Of a DNA stretch of 64,000 bases, positions 11,631 to 23,126 are shown piece after piece. The stretch comes from Dryococelus australis (taxonomy: Eukaryota > Arthropoda > Insecta > Phasmatodea > Phasmatidae), in NCBI GenBank assembly GCA_029891345.1, contig CM057000.1, positions 122,373,838 through 122,437,837 of the forward strand, given 5' to 3'. Under the pieces are notes generated by a model. The model was not told the DNA's origin. It ran no database searches and was given only the letters and a program-made list of their open reading frames with translations. A program made the translations under genes and the position numbers. Each line of letters begins with the position of its first letter. The first letter of the stretch is position 1.

Positions 11631-13855
11631 TGACACATGCCAGCCTGCAGTGCTACCGAGATGCGCACTCTACAGCTGACTTTGCCCCATCTGAGCGCGC
11701 CAAGTGCAGGGCAAAATCAATATTCATTGGGCACTGAGACTTGGAAATAATAATATTAAAATGACTCCATGCATTGGCTAGTCATCCATGTCTGAGGTTA
11801 TGTTCTTCCACATCCAATTGAGAAAGAACATGTCAGAGCAACCCCGACGAAGAAATAATATAATTTATTTAAATTATACTACTCTACCCTGCCTGGCCTA
11901 GAAATTCCAAACAACCCTCAAGATAGCAGCATCCCCGAGACCTTCTGACATCACGGGCCGCCTGCTTCAGTCCGGGGTGCAAGAAAATATTTGTGCTGCC
12001 ACCAAGGGTGATAAGAAATATGAGCGGAGCTCCTGCAACAGATAAACCAACACCTGCAATGAAAGGCTACACTAATCCCTCCCGCCCGCCAACCTCAGAG
12101 AATTGCTGATACAGGGCAATTTTAATATAAATAGAAGTGCAGCCCCGTGGTCCAGCAGAGATGCCAGAGCTCGCCGACCGCAAGGTTCGCTAGATTTCCT
12201 ACAGTATACGGAATACTCTCTCCTCTCCTCTCCAGCCCACACAGGGCTCAACCTCCACTTCAGCAGCTCGAGGCAGGGCTCGAACTACTACCTCCAGTCG
12301 GCAGTTTGCAGAAGGCCGCCAGCACTCCATCTCCAGCTTGGACAAGGCGTCCTTCAGCTGACCGCCCAGGAACAGCTCTCCATGTCTGGTAAATCCCACA
12401 CCTGTACCTACTTACCCTTACCTTAGTCAACTTCCCTTGACTCCACGGTAACAGGTCATTACGCAATTTACATCCCCCTGGATAGAGCCCCCTTGTTATG
12501 TTCACGCTGTAAATAGCGTACTTTGCTTTTTTTATTAATTTGCCATTTTCATAGAAATTGATTTTTGTTAGATTAATTTTTCCCAGGCTCGCTGCCTTTA
12601 CCTGTTGATTGAGATTTAGATATTTTACCAAGCTTTAATATTTCTTTACCTAGCTTTTAGTGTGTATTAAATTAGCTGGGTCTTGCTACAGTGTGATTTA
12701 AACATAATAAAATATTATGTATCAAATTTAACTCTTTTGTGTGTCGCCTACTTTAATTTTAATTTTAGATCCTGTGCCATTTTTTTATTAATTCAGTATT
12801 TAATTTCAGTGTGTGTATTCATTCTGTTGCGCAGTAATTCTAATTAACTTCACGTCTTTATCTAGCCGTGTAGTAGGCTGTATCCCTCAGGAGACAGGGC
12901 CTTATAAAGTACCTAACACCTGAGATTCCAGTGCACCCGCCACCGCTACAAGTCACAAGGTTTAGTTTCTTGGGTTGCCATTCTGAACAGCAGGTCCGCG
13001 GGAGTGACTGCAGATTTCGCCCCGCCCAGGACTGCTCATACGCAACCCCTGTTCACAGCTTCATTTTTTTTTCTTTGTTGTATTTCACTGCTCAATGCAC
13101 AAACAGCACGGTGGTACTGGAAGCCATCAGAGGCGTGCCTTATTGCAACAAGCATTATTAAATCAGATAATTAATGACTCACACCCAAGTACACTGGCCA
13201 CTAGTGAATCCGAGAACGACTATATTGAGTACAATATAATATTACCCCCTGACACCGAAACCCCATTAAAATACTTGTTAGGTTGGTGTGAACTGGACGA
13301 AGAATCCTACTGCGAGGAAACCCCCGTTCAGCCAACCCTTGAACAGGCATCAAACTCGAATACTGACACACAGAGTCTCTCTAGCGGATCAAGCATTGTG
13401 AGACTAAAATCTGGCAGGATACTTCAGGTTCGACACCCGAGAATAGAAGTACTTCCCAACTTCTGTTGAATAACATTTGCTTCCGGAAGGATGATCAGGA
13501 TTCGAATCCCTCCTAAGTCAGTTCCTCGCACGCCGCCGGAACAATCCATAGCCAACTTCATCCCCACTCGCCAACCAATGAGGCCTCAGCAAATCAATCC
13601 TGTCAGTGTAAGCCAGATCACTCACACCCACAATCACTCATATCTTGTATCAGATTGAGATTGAGCTCATTCACCTTTATTGGGACAGCTGGCGATCCGA
13701 TTATTGACATCTCTTGTGGTACGAAGAATAAGGCTGCCCGGAAGGGATAGCTTAACTCTCCGATTCACCTTGGGATTTGACTCCCCTCCACCTCGTAATG
13801 TCCAAGAGGGCAGTCAGCACCCTAACCACTTATCCACAAAGTGTAGCATGCGTCA
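11631..13855 (+). mobile_element. LTR-like unit of the gypsy family (copy 1)
   Basis: It starts TGACACATGCCA and ends GCATGCGTCA, so the ends are imperfect inverted repeats with TG...CA termini as in LTRs. Inside, a block ending gcactctacagctgactttgccccatct and a TATA region (tataaataGAAGTGCAG at 12126) align with 16.8-17.3 kb and, in part, with the 5' LTR at 21.6 kb. A small frame at 13095-13469 ends with VRLKSGRILQVRHP, similar to VRL/IRL-x-SGK repeats in copy 2. Flanks (cgac and attg) show no target duplication, so it may be a 3' LTR or a recombined copy. Confidence 0.65.
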
Positions 13856-15177
13856 ATTGATTGTCTCTTATATTGTTTGTTTGTCAAAGGAAAACAGATT
13901 CTTTAACAATTGTTCATTACGTACACAATTTGCTCTGTTAAGCGTGTTTACTTGTTACACATCATTATTAATTCTATACAGTTATTACTTTTACCATATC
14001 CCATTTGGCTTATGGTACTTCGATCAATATTAAGAATGACAATAGACTTCCCAAAACTTATGTACTACTTCATACAAAGTGATGTAAAAATGCTTACATA
14101 TTCATTCTTTTCCTTAGCCCATTTGGCTTACAACATTTCAATCAATATTATTAACTATCATCATAACTTACGTATTATTACACACAAAGTGGTTTAGAAT
14201 GATTACATATGTACACTTTTCCGTAGCCTGTTTGGCTTACGGCATTTCAACCTTTCAAACTTATGGTCTAATACACTGATAATGAATAAAATGGTTGCAC
14301 GATTACTAATCTCTTTGAATTTCCTGGAACACAAGTTTAATTTAATAGCACGTTTGGCTCACTGGGTTCTAGTCCAGGTTTGGTCAGACAGTGAAATGTG
14401 AGCATAACTGTCCCCCAAGTTAGCCCCTACCTTCGTTTCTGACAGATGCTACCCATTGACACTCTTATAACTACATCACACTGGTAGAACTCTCAAGATG
14501 CTTAGTTTCCCTCAACGGCTTTGCGGCTCACTCTAAGTTCAATATTGCAAACCGTCTACTTTGGGTTTCCTAAATTACTAACTTATTAATCTGATTCCTA
14601 CATTTATTCTACTTCACTATGAGAAGCATTATTTTAAAACTCTAGAAAAATGTACGAGCAAAATTAAAGAGAGTTTTCTAGCATTATGTACTAATATTTA
14701 ATAAGCAAATAAAATGAGAAATGACTAAATCTAAATAGTTAAACTTAAGGTGCCACTGTTAGGAGCTGATTAATTTACTACTTCACTCCGCCGTTTCCCC
14801 TAACGGCATGTTTGGCAAATAACATTATTCAGTTCTAACACTGTGACATATCATATCTACTTGTGCCTTGGTTCACATTTTGGCATAGTTTCCCTTAGGC
14901 CTTAGTTATGAATGTCAAACTGACTATTGACTACCATTACACAGATTACAATTTTATCTATTCTACTGTTTAAACTTTGATCATAGGCACGGGCCTAAGT
15001 CACTATCCTTTCTTTTCTCTATCTTTTTTTTTATAACAGGAAATTTCTTGTAGTACAAACCTGAACCTTTGCATTTTGGTGGGTTTTGGTGTAATACTGA
15101 CATCACACTATTGATTTTTTTTTCTTTTACCACTACTTAAGTGCACATTGCAATAGCGTACTCACTGTTGCGATATT
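13856..15177. other. Intronic AT-rich sequence with a weak internal repeat
   Basis: Short blocks of the type 'ccatttggcttayggcatttcaat' recur at about 14000, 14115 and 14230, separated by roughly 110 bases, suggesting a decayed tandem repeat. No coding region or element terminus was seen. Confidence 0.4.
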
Positions 15178-16280
15178 TCACTGGTCGTGTGGCTTCTTGC
15201 CGGACGACACCCTGAAGGGAGACCTCGCTTCACTGGGGTTCGGTGCACTGGTGCTGGGCACCCTGAACTTCCGGGCGGGTCTCCACGGTGTCTCGTGATA
15301 ACGGCCAGGCAAAAAGGAGGTGCGGCTGGCACGTGCCGTCAGTTTCCTCTGCGGGTCGTCGGAGTGTTTGTTTGGTTCCTGGGTGAAGGTCGATGTGTGA
15401 CCCATGTCCATCGGGGTAGTATGACTGGTGCCTTTTGCTTGACAGGGCCCCATCTCGTTAATCACCTGGCGTGGGGACTCATGAAGCTCCTGCACCCCGG
15501 TGATTGGTTAGTGATCCTCATCTTTGTATGGTGGGTGTTAACTACGCCTTCTGGGCCCTGCAGCAGTTGGGTCCGTGCTCCATCCCAGTCCTCCATGACC
15601 GCCAGAGCGATCGGGATCTGGTTGACAGGTGGGATACAGGTGTGATCACACACCTGAATTGCATACTCGTTCTCGTTGGGCTGCCTGCTCTGTGGTCTCG
15701 TAGATGCGTTGATTGGCCCCTTCATCATGAGGGGAAATGATCTGGACCATGGGTACCGAGTGTGCCTGTACTTGGCTGACCATGGTGTGAGTAGACGTCT
15801 TCATTTCGGCAAGCGGAGCGCCTCGATCCTAGGAACTTTATAATCTGCGGCCCCAGACGCAGTTTCTAGTCGAGCAGATTCGCTGGTGTCGTCCAACCTC
15901 CAGTCTTCTGCAGGGGAAAGTGGGAGTGGAAACAGGTCGCGGGATTCTCGTTGCCCCTCTACTGCTGCCTTGATGCCCATACATGTCGGCTTCTCTGCTT
16001 GGGTGGTAGTTGTCAGCACTGCAGTGGTACCTACAATCTTCCTTACAGTTGCCCCGACATTGTGGGCCATCCACGTTTCTACGGGGGGAAAGGATACACA
16101 GTTTCCTCCCAATGTTTGTAGATTTCCGTGCCCTCTGGATGTGGCATGGAGGGAACAGAGCCGGGTGGCAGAGAATATTGCGCTATGTCAAACTCCAATT
16201 CCAAATTGCCATTCTCTTCCGGTATGGGAGAGAGAATGTAAAGAAATAAGACGTCGTCCTGCATCATGCGCAAACATTGT
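15178..16280 (-). pseudogene. Unidentified retroelement coding region, copy 2
   Basis: On the minus strand, open frames at 16273-16079, 16112-15801 and 15495-15178 follow one another. The first contains SLPPGSVPSMPHPEGTEI and the last LPGRYHETPWRPARKFRVP, matching the plus-strand region at 8.74-9.53 kb in sequence and order. Between them the frames are Thr/Ser-rich and not recognisable. DNA similarity is visible but modest, so the copies are old. The LTR-like unit beginning at 16777 lies just upstream in this orientation, yet its TATA box points the other way, so the two need not belong to one insertion. Confidence 0.45.
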
Positions 16281-16776
16281 CCAGGCTTACCCGTGCCTGG
16301 TTGTCCGTTGCCTTAAATACTCGAGACGAAGTTTCCCTTATCGCTAGTATCTTGGACTTAGTCGCATCATCACCACAGGTCTGCCTGGCGCGACATGAAT
16401 AATGCGGCTCGTGTCTTCATACCCTGTCGCAGTGACGCAAGGGTAGAAGGAATAGGAGTATAGGAGAAGGACCACAGGGACGATCCTCCCCTACTGGGCG
16501 ACTGGACTATAGTCCTAGTAAGAGTGAGAGGTGGCGATTCTCCCTTCCTTATTGCCAGTGTTTGTACTCTCAGAGGAGTCCGGGGTTTGGCCTCCTACAC
16601 TTGTAAAGTTACAAACTTGTTCTTTGTTCTCCTGGCTACTCTCTACTAGGAATACTTGGATGTTCGTGATGATGATCCTGCGATTCAGGATTCCTGTTGT
16701 TTTTCGGAGTCATTGTCAGTGGCCTGACAATTGATTGTATAGCCCGCCTGGGGCATGTCTCCCAGTGGGTTGAGAT

Positions 16777-18809
16777 TGACGCATGCTAACATGCTGCATT
16801 GTGCAATTGTGCACTTTACAGGCGACTTTGCCCCATCTACGAGCGACTCTAGCTCAGGGGAAGTCATAACAGTGGCAAATCAAGATAAACCTATCGAACA
16901 AGGAGATTCCACAAGCCTGGAATACCGAATACGTAATTGAAATTACTTACGTAATTACAATCCACATTACCCGCCCGGAAACCTACATTCAAAAGGCACC
17001 CGTGCGAAAAAAATAAATATTTGTGATATTCTACTACTCGTCGCTTAGCCCTGGAAGAAGTTCCTGCTACCCCCAGAGATGGCAGCACCCCCGTGACCTT
17101 GTGATGTCACAACCCGCCCAACTTAGGAACAGGTGTTTTAATTTGTTGTCACCTCCAAGCGGGGCGATAAGAAATGAGCAGCGCTTCAGAACCCCAGATA
17201 ACATAACCCCTGTGCTGAAAGGCTACGCTACCCCCCCCCCCCCCCCCCACACTCCGAAGAAGTGCTGATCGGAGAAATTTGAGTATAAATAGAAGTCCAG
17301 CAACCAGCACCGGTAGATACTGGCCGAAGAGGACACAAGACCTTTCTAGTCTACAAAGACTCTCAAGACTTCCTTAGTCTGGACAAGGCTCTCTCAGACT
17401 GCGAGGACTCTCTCCTTTCTGCTACCTGCGACATGGCGCACCGTCCACTCCGCAGACTGTGAAGACTGCAGCCTCCACAACAGCATGCAAACTGCTTTCC
17501 TCAACAGCACCTGTTGACCGTGAAGACAGCAAGTCCTTCATCCAAGGTAAACCCAATCCACGTACCCGGTAACCCTGTACCCCAGAAATCTTTTGATAAA
17601 CGCCCAGTAAATTTCAGTGTGCTGTGGAAGTGCATTTTAAATTACAGTAGGATTTTGTCCGAGTAAACTTTGAATAATTAACTTTCTCCAGGCTCATCTT
17701 CACCTATTTCTTTTATCACGTAATTTATAATTGTTTAGCCAGTCAGTTGATTATAATCATGTGTAATTTTTATATTTAGCCGGAGCTTTCCAGTTTCCAT
17801 ATTGTACATAATAAATATTACGTCAAACCTAAATATCAGTTTACCTTCATTGTTAGTTGGTCTCCTATTCACCTATAGTCTGTGTTAATTATTATACCAT
17901 GTAAATTCGCTCTCAGTGGAGAGAAACTGTGTATATTTAGTGTGCTTACGAGGGACCCGATGTATAACAGGAGAGGTGGAACCCAGAGTAGGCAACGGTG
18001 AAAGGAACGCCACACCCTAGCAAGAGGCGCAATAACAGACACCCTTGTAAGTACTACGTCAGAGTCAAACCCCTGCCACAAAGTAACGAAGCCGTCCCTC
18101 TGTCAATCTCCCATTTCGTTCCCCTTAAGCACACGTCCCCATTGGGTCACCATTTAGGCACCTGTTGGCCCGGGTAACCCACGTGAGATTATGTAGTTCA
18201 AATAGAGAAGTTGCCGCCTATTGCCCGCGTAACTCCTGAGGACACAGCATCTATTCCTGCCGGTAAGACATCCAGCACAATTAGACTCACTTCCGGTAAA
18301 CTCATCCGGGTTCCACTCCCGGCAGGGACAGAGTTACCACATTTTTATGCGATAAAGCTGGCATCAGGGAAAACAGTATGTGTTCAACTCCCGTCACAGG
18401 CAGTCGCCAAATCACGTGCGGCACCACCCTCATCAGATATTGTTCCCGACGTCAACCCACTCGACCCTTTAAAATTTCCCCCGCCAGATCATACGCCTCC
18501 ACCCCCACAATCACATAATTGCATCATCATATATCCCTGGAACAGCTGGCATCCCGCTTATTGGCAACCCTGATAATGTGGAGGGTAGGACTCCCTGGTC
18601 GGGAATATACATCCATCCACCTCACTCCAAGGTTTGATTCCCCTCTGTCCCGATTGAACCCTACCAACAAGCGGCCACCTACAATATCTAACCCTTCCAC
18701 AACTCGTCGTGCCCAGAATGTTAGCCATATATGCCGTGGTAGGCTTACTTGAATTCTGAGAGGGTAGGCAGCGGCCTAACCATTACCTCGCAAGGTAGGG
18801 CACGCGTCA
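16777..18809 (+). mobile_element. LTR-like unit of the gypsy family (copy 2)
   Basis: It begins TGACGCATGCTAACATGC and ends GGCACGCGTCA, giving inverted TG...CA ends, and is 2,033 bases long. The order inside matches copy 1: gcactttacaggcgactttg, then a dgatgtcac-type block, gcgataagaaatgagcag, a C-tract at 17231-17248, the TATA box at 17284, and AATAAA near 17810. The frame at 18211-18573 carries two copies of a xRLxSGKxxRVxLP-like motif. Flanking tetramers agat and agtt differ at one base, so a target duplication is only possible. Confidence 0.7.
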
Positions 18810-20690
18810 AGTTATTAGCTAGCCTCATACTAATCTGTCTAATTTGTAGGGGACTGCTGGAAGTTTGGGATGAAAGCCCTGCAGACCTCCCAGTGGTAGC
18901 GTTTCTCACCTGGTTTGAATTATTCTGCTCACGTCTTGAGGGGATGTCTAGCATTCTTGTGTTTTCTCTTCCCCTTCCATGACCTTGAAGAGTCTGGCAG
19001 TTCTTGTGGTAATGGCGTCCTGAGCAGAACCAGCAATGACGTGGCTAGGTGTTGAGAGGAGAGCAGCGCAGGCTGTCAGGTGTGTGGGGAGAGGAGCAGC
19101 AATGATCTTGGCCGTGGCACGTGCTGGCCTGTCATTACATTCCATCTCTTTGTTATTTTGCTTGTTCTCTCACACTCACTCGACAAGTTGATCAATGCAA
19201 TGAGGTTTTCGTGTAAGAAAGAGATTTCTGTAGGAGGAGAGGATGGTGCACATAATATTTCTTACGGAGCCTTCCTCTCCTTCTAGGGGATATATGTATC
19301 AAAACAACTGTTCTTTTCAACGGATATAAATTTTGACTTCCTCCTGAGAGGTTTGCATTCGTGTATGAAATTTTGTAATAAGGCGTGTAGTTACCTCCTC
19401 CCCAGAAAAATGGGTGATGAGGCGAGTTCGCAGCTGCTCCCATTTGGAAATAAATTCTCCGTACTTCTTTCACCAGTCTTTCGCCTTTCCAGCCAGCTGG
19501 TTGAGGAGTTCTCATTCACATTTATTCAGAAATGGGATTGGGTCCCTTAAGGTCTGCCTCTGAATTCCTGAAGATGGAATTTGGTGGAGATCGGAGCTGT
19601 CCCAGGGCTGTAGTTGGCTTCAGGGTTAGAAGGTCTGTGTTTGAGGTTGCGCTGGCATACCTTGCACTGGTATGCGAGTCCCAGATGAGTGTTACGCTCA
19701 TGTGGCTACCCTGTACACGTGTGGTGGAATGTTAGTGCACTATTTATGCATCAAACAGTATGAGTGCCTTGACCAGAGCACTCTACCCAATTACACCAAA
19801 AAGCTTGTCTATCTCAACAAGTTACACATAGGTACACTAGTTCGTCTGTGTATTGAGGGGTGTATCCCTACCCTAAACAGATGTAATGGAATCGTTGACT
19901 ACAGTGAGTGGGCACAATGGAAACTGTTCTCCCCTATCCCGGAACACGTGTCCATGGCACACTTCCGTCTTGTGGAGGGGGATCACTCATTGGCCATATC
20001 CTCCGTTTCATCACGTCTACTCTGCTCGGAGCCCAACATGATGAATTTGCGACTTGTAAAAGTGTGCTACAGAGTGTTTTAACAAAGACTCCCTGAAGTT
20101 GTAGCATTTATGTCATGTAATGTATCGCCTCTTTGGGCATTGCGAGGGAGGGGGGTGCGAACATGGCAACACCCGAATTCTATCAATAATCCAAACCGGG
20201 TTATGCGACAAGGTCTAATGCCAGCATCCGTTGTAGACGCAGACACGTTAACCTTGTGGTAATAAGTCCTATCTGGACTAGTGGCTTAAGCTAAGCTAAG
20301 AGGTCATTGCTGTTTAGGCTGGCCTAAAACGGCTTCATGTTCCTTATTGAACACTATTTTGAAGCCCGTTGCTTCAAAGATGCGATCAACAAAGAGGAGT
20401 GGGGAAGGGAGAGAGATTGATATTCCTGAGATCTCAGATGGAGTGACTGACTGGTCCAAACAGTTTAATCTGAACTATTGCTGTTTAGGCGCCATGTTGG
20501 GCACCATTTTGAAACATTTGACCCATGGGTTCAAAAGATGCTCTCAGCAGGTGTGCAACTATGTATGGTGTAAACGGGGCACGACTGTCCTAGTCCTGCT
20601 GCCGGGGTTGAACTAACACAGTAATTGTCTTATGCTGGGCACCTTTTGAAGCCTGACCAGAGGAAGAGGTATAAACATTCACACTAACGT
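18810..20690. other. Intronic sequence, partly repetitive
   Basis: No recognisable protein. At 20.30-20.54 kb a motif (tgctgtttaggc, then, after a spacer, caccattttgaa / cactattttgaa) occurs twice about 150 bases apart, suggesting an internal duplication. This may be the downstream part of the inverted LTR that ends at 21011, but the far terminus could not be located. Confidence 0.3.
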
Positions 20691-21011
20691 GGGTGCTAGA
20701 ATGCTGCCATCTCAGGGTGCAGTGGAACTTCTTCCGGGGTTAAGCGAAGGGTAGTGGAATCTCAACAATATTTATTTCATTTACAGGTGTGACTCTTGCA
20801 TGCGGGATTCCAAGCGGGCAATGCATATTGTAATTGCGTGTGTTATTACAATTACGTAATCGGCTGTCCAATGCTTGGCGTCTGCTTGCTCGATACGTTA
20901 ATTTTATTTTGCCACTGTTATAACTTCCCCCTGAGCTCGGGTCGCTCGTAGATTGGGCAAAGTTGCCTGTAGAGTGCGCATTTGCACAGCGCAGCATGTT
21001 GGCATGTGTCA
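20690..21011 (-). mobile_element. Inverted partial LTR of the same gypsy family
   Basis: Read on the minus strand it starts TGACACATGCCAACATGCTG and continues with gcactctacaggcaactttg, gagcgacccgagctcagggg and ttataacagtggcaaa. Each block matches the opening 300 bases of the unit at 16777. The 3' half is missing or too diverged to see. It lies 345 bases upstream of GBF1 exon 2. Confidence 0.75.
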
Positions 21012-21356
21012 TATTTTTATGGTACAAATTTGATTTTAACTAAAGAATTTTATACTGAACTCGACCCCCAACTGGACTTTCATACAACTTGAAACTAGAC
21101 TTGACTCTAGTTTCATACAACTTGACTTTGACTTGACTCGAAGCAGTAGTAATTAAACTCGCCTATTACTGGTATATTTATAATTATTTATTAATTTTTT
21201 TTTTTATTTCATTCCAGTTTCTCAGAAATGTTAAGACTTGGATAAAAGTACTAAATAAGAATATGTGACTGTGGAAGTGTGTACTTTTGATGTGTTTTGT
21301 GAGTGTGTATGGTGTGGTCAGAGACTCTTTGAGGTCAGGAGTGGTGTGTGTTGCAG

Positions 21357-21515
21357 CTACTTGATCTGATGCACACACTGCACACCCGCACTGCGCACAT
21401 CTTCCGGTGGTGGGAGGAGGAGAGCGCAGACACTCAGCCCGTCTCTCTGTGGCAGCATGGTTGGTGCCCCCTGCTGCAGGGCATTGCCCGTCTCTGCTGT
21501 GATGCTCGCAACGAG
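21357..21515 (+). CDS. GBF1: GBF1 exon 2 of 5 in window
   Basis: This 53-codon exon starts in phase 0 after a gtgttgcAG acceptor and ends at GAG|GTGGGC. It encodes LLDLMHTLHTRTAHIF near the start and WCPLLQGIARLCCDARNE at the end, both hallmark segments of the C-terminal HDS helical region of GBF1/GEA-type Arf exchange factors. The middle (WWEEESADTQ) is variable in the family. The preceding intron is about 16.4 kb. An inverted LTR fragment ends 345 bases upstream, and the 5' LTR of a gypsy-type element starts only 115 bases downstream, so the exon sits in a gap between two retroelement pieces. The frame is intact and splice sites are canonical, which argues for a functional gene rather than a retrocopy. 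Confidence 0.93.
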
Positions 21516-21629
21516 GTGGGCTTATTTTTTTGCTGCTTCTGTATGCTTTTCAATTAATATGTAATTCTTACTCTCTGTGCCCTGTACCGGTAGATACATA
21601 CATGTGCAAATTAATGCACACATCTGTAC

Positions 21630-22964
21630 TGATGTGTGATGTACTTATGAGCATTTGCAATGTGCACTTTACTAGCTGATTTCGCCCCATCTTTGAATGC
21701 AGCGTTTCATGCAGGGGCAAGTTCACAAATCATAACAGTGCTCAGGACACGTGCCTACAGGTTACCATGGCGCATGTCAAGTGAGACTACTGACACGTGG
21801 TCCCAGATTGTACTATTCGCCAAGAAACTCCAAGAAGCCGTCATGCCAATGCACAACCCCCAACATAGAATTGTACTGTTAGTTGAGACATCAGTACTCT
21901 CCAGCAAAGGTCATGTTAGTACCACAGCTCGCCACTGGAGGGCAGCACCTAGTCTACTCCAGCAGCTCCAGCCTCCAGTGCCTCTCACACAAGCGATAAG
22001 AAAGGGTCTTGCCTCCAGCATACAAGATAAGAAATGAATAGTGCCGCTTCAGCAGTAGAAATCTCAACCGGCAAGACTGAGGCTACCTTCCCCCGCACCC
22101 CGCAGCCTCGAAGCTCCTAGCTGATAACAGTGTAAAGGGCTAGCTCCCCTTAGCATTTCAGACACTGCTGCTCCACCGCTTGCAAAAGATGGAGGCAGCT
22201 ATCGGGAACCATGATCACTGGTACCTTCGGAGATCCCACTGCTGGCATAGGCCGTGATTGCTACCAGTCAGAAGACATCGCCAACCAGAAGCTCCATGCT
22301 GTCAGCAGCCGCTGAACCTTCATCTGTAGCCACCGCAAATCTTGCAGCTTCTAGGGGATTCCACCACACCAGCAGCTCCCGAAGACGTCATTCCTCATCT
22401 ACCACCCACCTCCAGGTAACCCCCAGAACCCCCTTGGTAGCAGGTCCAATCAACGTCCCTTCTGGACCTCTTCAGCCCACTGGAGGGTGTGGCTATGACA
22501 TCAACTGCCCTTCTGGTAGTTGGTTTTTCCTAGGTTCCTTAAGAATGTCCCTGGTAATTAGGCGCTGTCAGTATTAACTATCAGTTATTTTATATTTGCG
22601 TGTGTTAATTAGCTGACACAATAAACCTAGCTCTTGCACCAGGTCACCTTCATCTGGATTTTAAGGTTAGGATTAACTTCAGTAATCTTACATTTTATTT
22701 AATAGAAGTTAGTGTGGAACCACCCTGTTATCTAAGTACGTAAAAATATAAAACGCAAGTCAGTATTGCCCAAGTGGACTAGTGTTCCTGTTTGCCATAT
22801 TGCCAGACCTGTTGAACCAGACATTGTGCCTAACAGTCAATGTGGCCAATGGTAGTTTTTAGTAAGAGGTTCAATTAAATTTTGACCTAAGAACAGTATA
22901 GTGCGCGACTGACCTAGCACCAACCAATAGACACTTGTACCAGACAGTTAAACTACATGCATCA
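21630..22964 (+). mobile_element. 5' LTR of a gypsy-type retrotransposon
   Basis: The start (TGATGTGTGATG) is placed by the offset to gtgcactttac, which is 32 bases from the start in the unit at 16777. The end is ctacATGCATCA, followed 10 bases later by the primer-binding site. Shared blocks with the solo-like units include gctgatttcgccccatct and gataagaaatgaatagtgcc. A polyadenylation-type AATAAA lies near 22619. At 1.33 kb it is shorter than the roughly 2-kb related units. It begins 115 bases after GBF1 exon 2. Confidence 0.72.
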
Positions 22965-22974
22965 AGTGCATTTC

Positions 22975-22993
22975 TGGCGCCCAACGTAGGGCG
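22975..22993 (+). promoter_or_regulatory. Primer-binding site, tRNA-Lys type
   Basis: TGGCGCCCAACGTAGGGCG follows the LTR end after 10 bases and nearly matches the tRNA-Lys-complementary primer site used by many Ty3/gypsy elements. This fixes the orientation and the 5' LTR boundary of the element. Confidence 0.85.
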
Positions 22994-23126
22994 TCGGCTC
23001 TAATTCTGTGTATCAGAGGAAGCGGGACTAGGTCAAAACTGCCCGAGATAACTAAGACAGTAGCTGGGACCGAAGAAACCAGACTTTGAGGAGTCATGAA
23101 ACACCTCGTGGTGCTCAAAGACCAAC

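Noticed and set aside
11631..18809. The 11.6-kb and 16.8-kb units as two LTRs of one element
   Set aside because: Between them lies coding debris in the opposite orientation, with no primer site after the first unit and no clear polypurine tract before the second.
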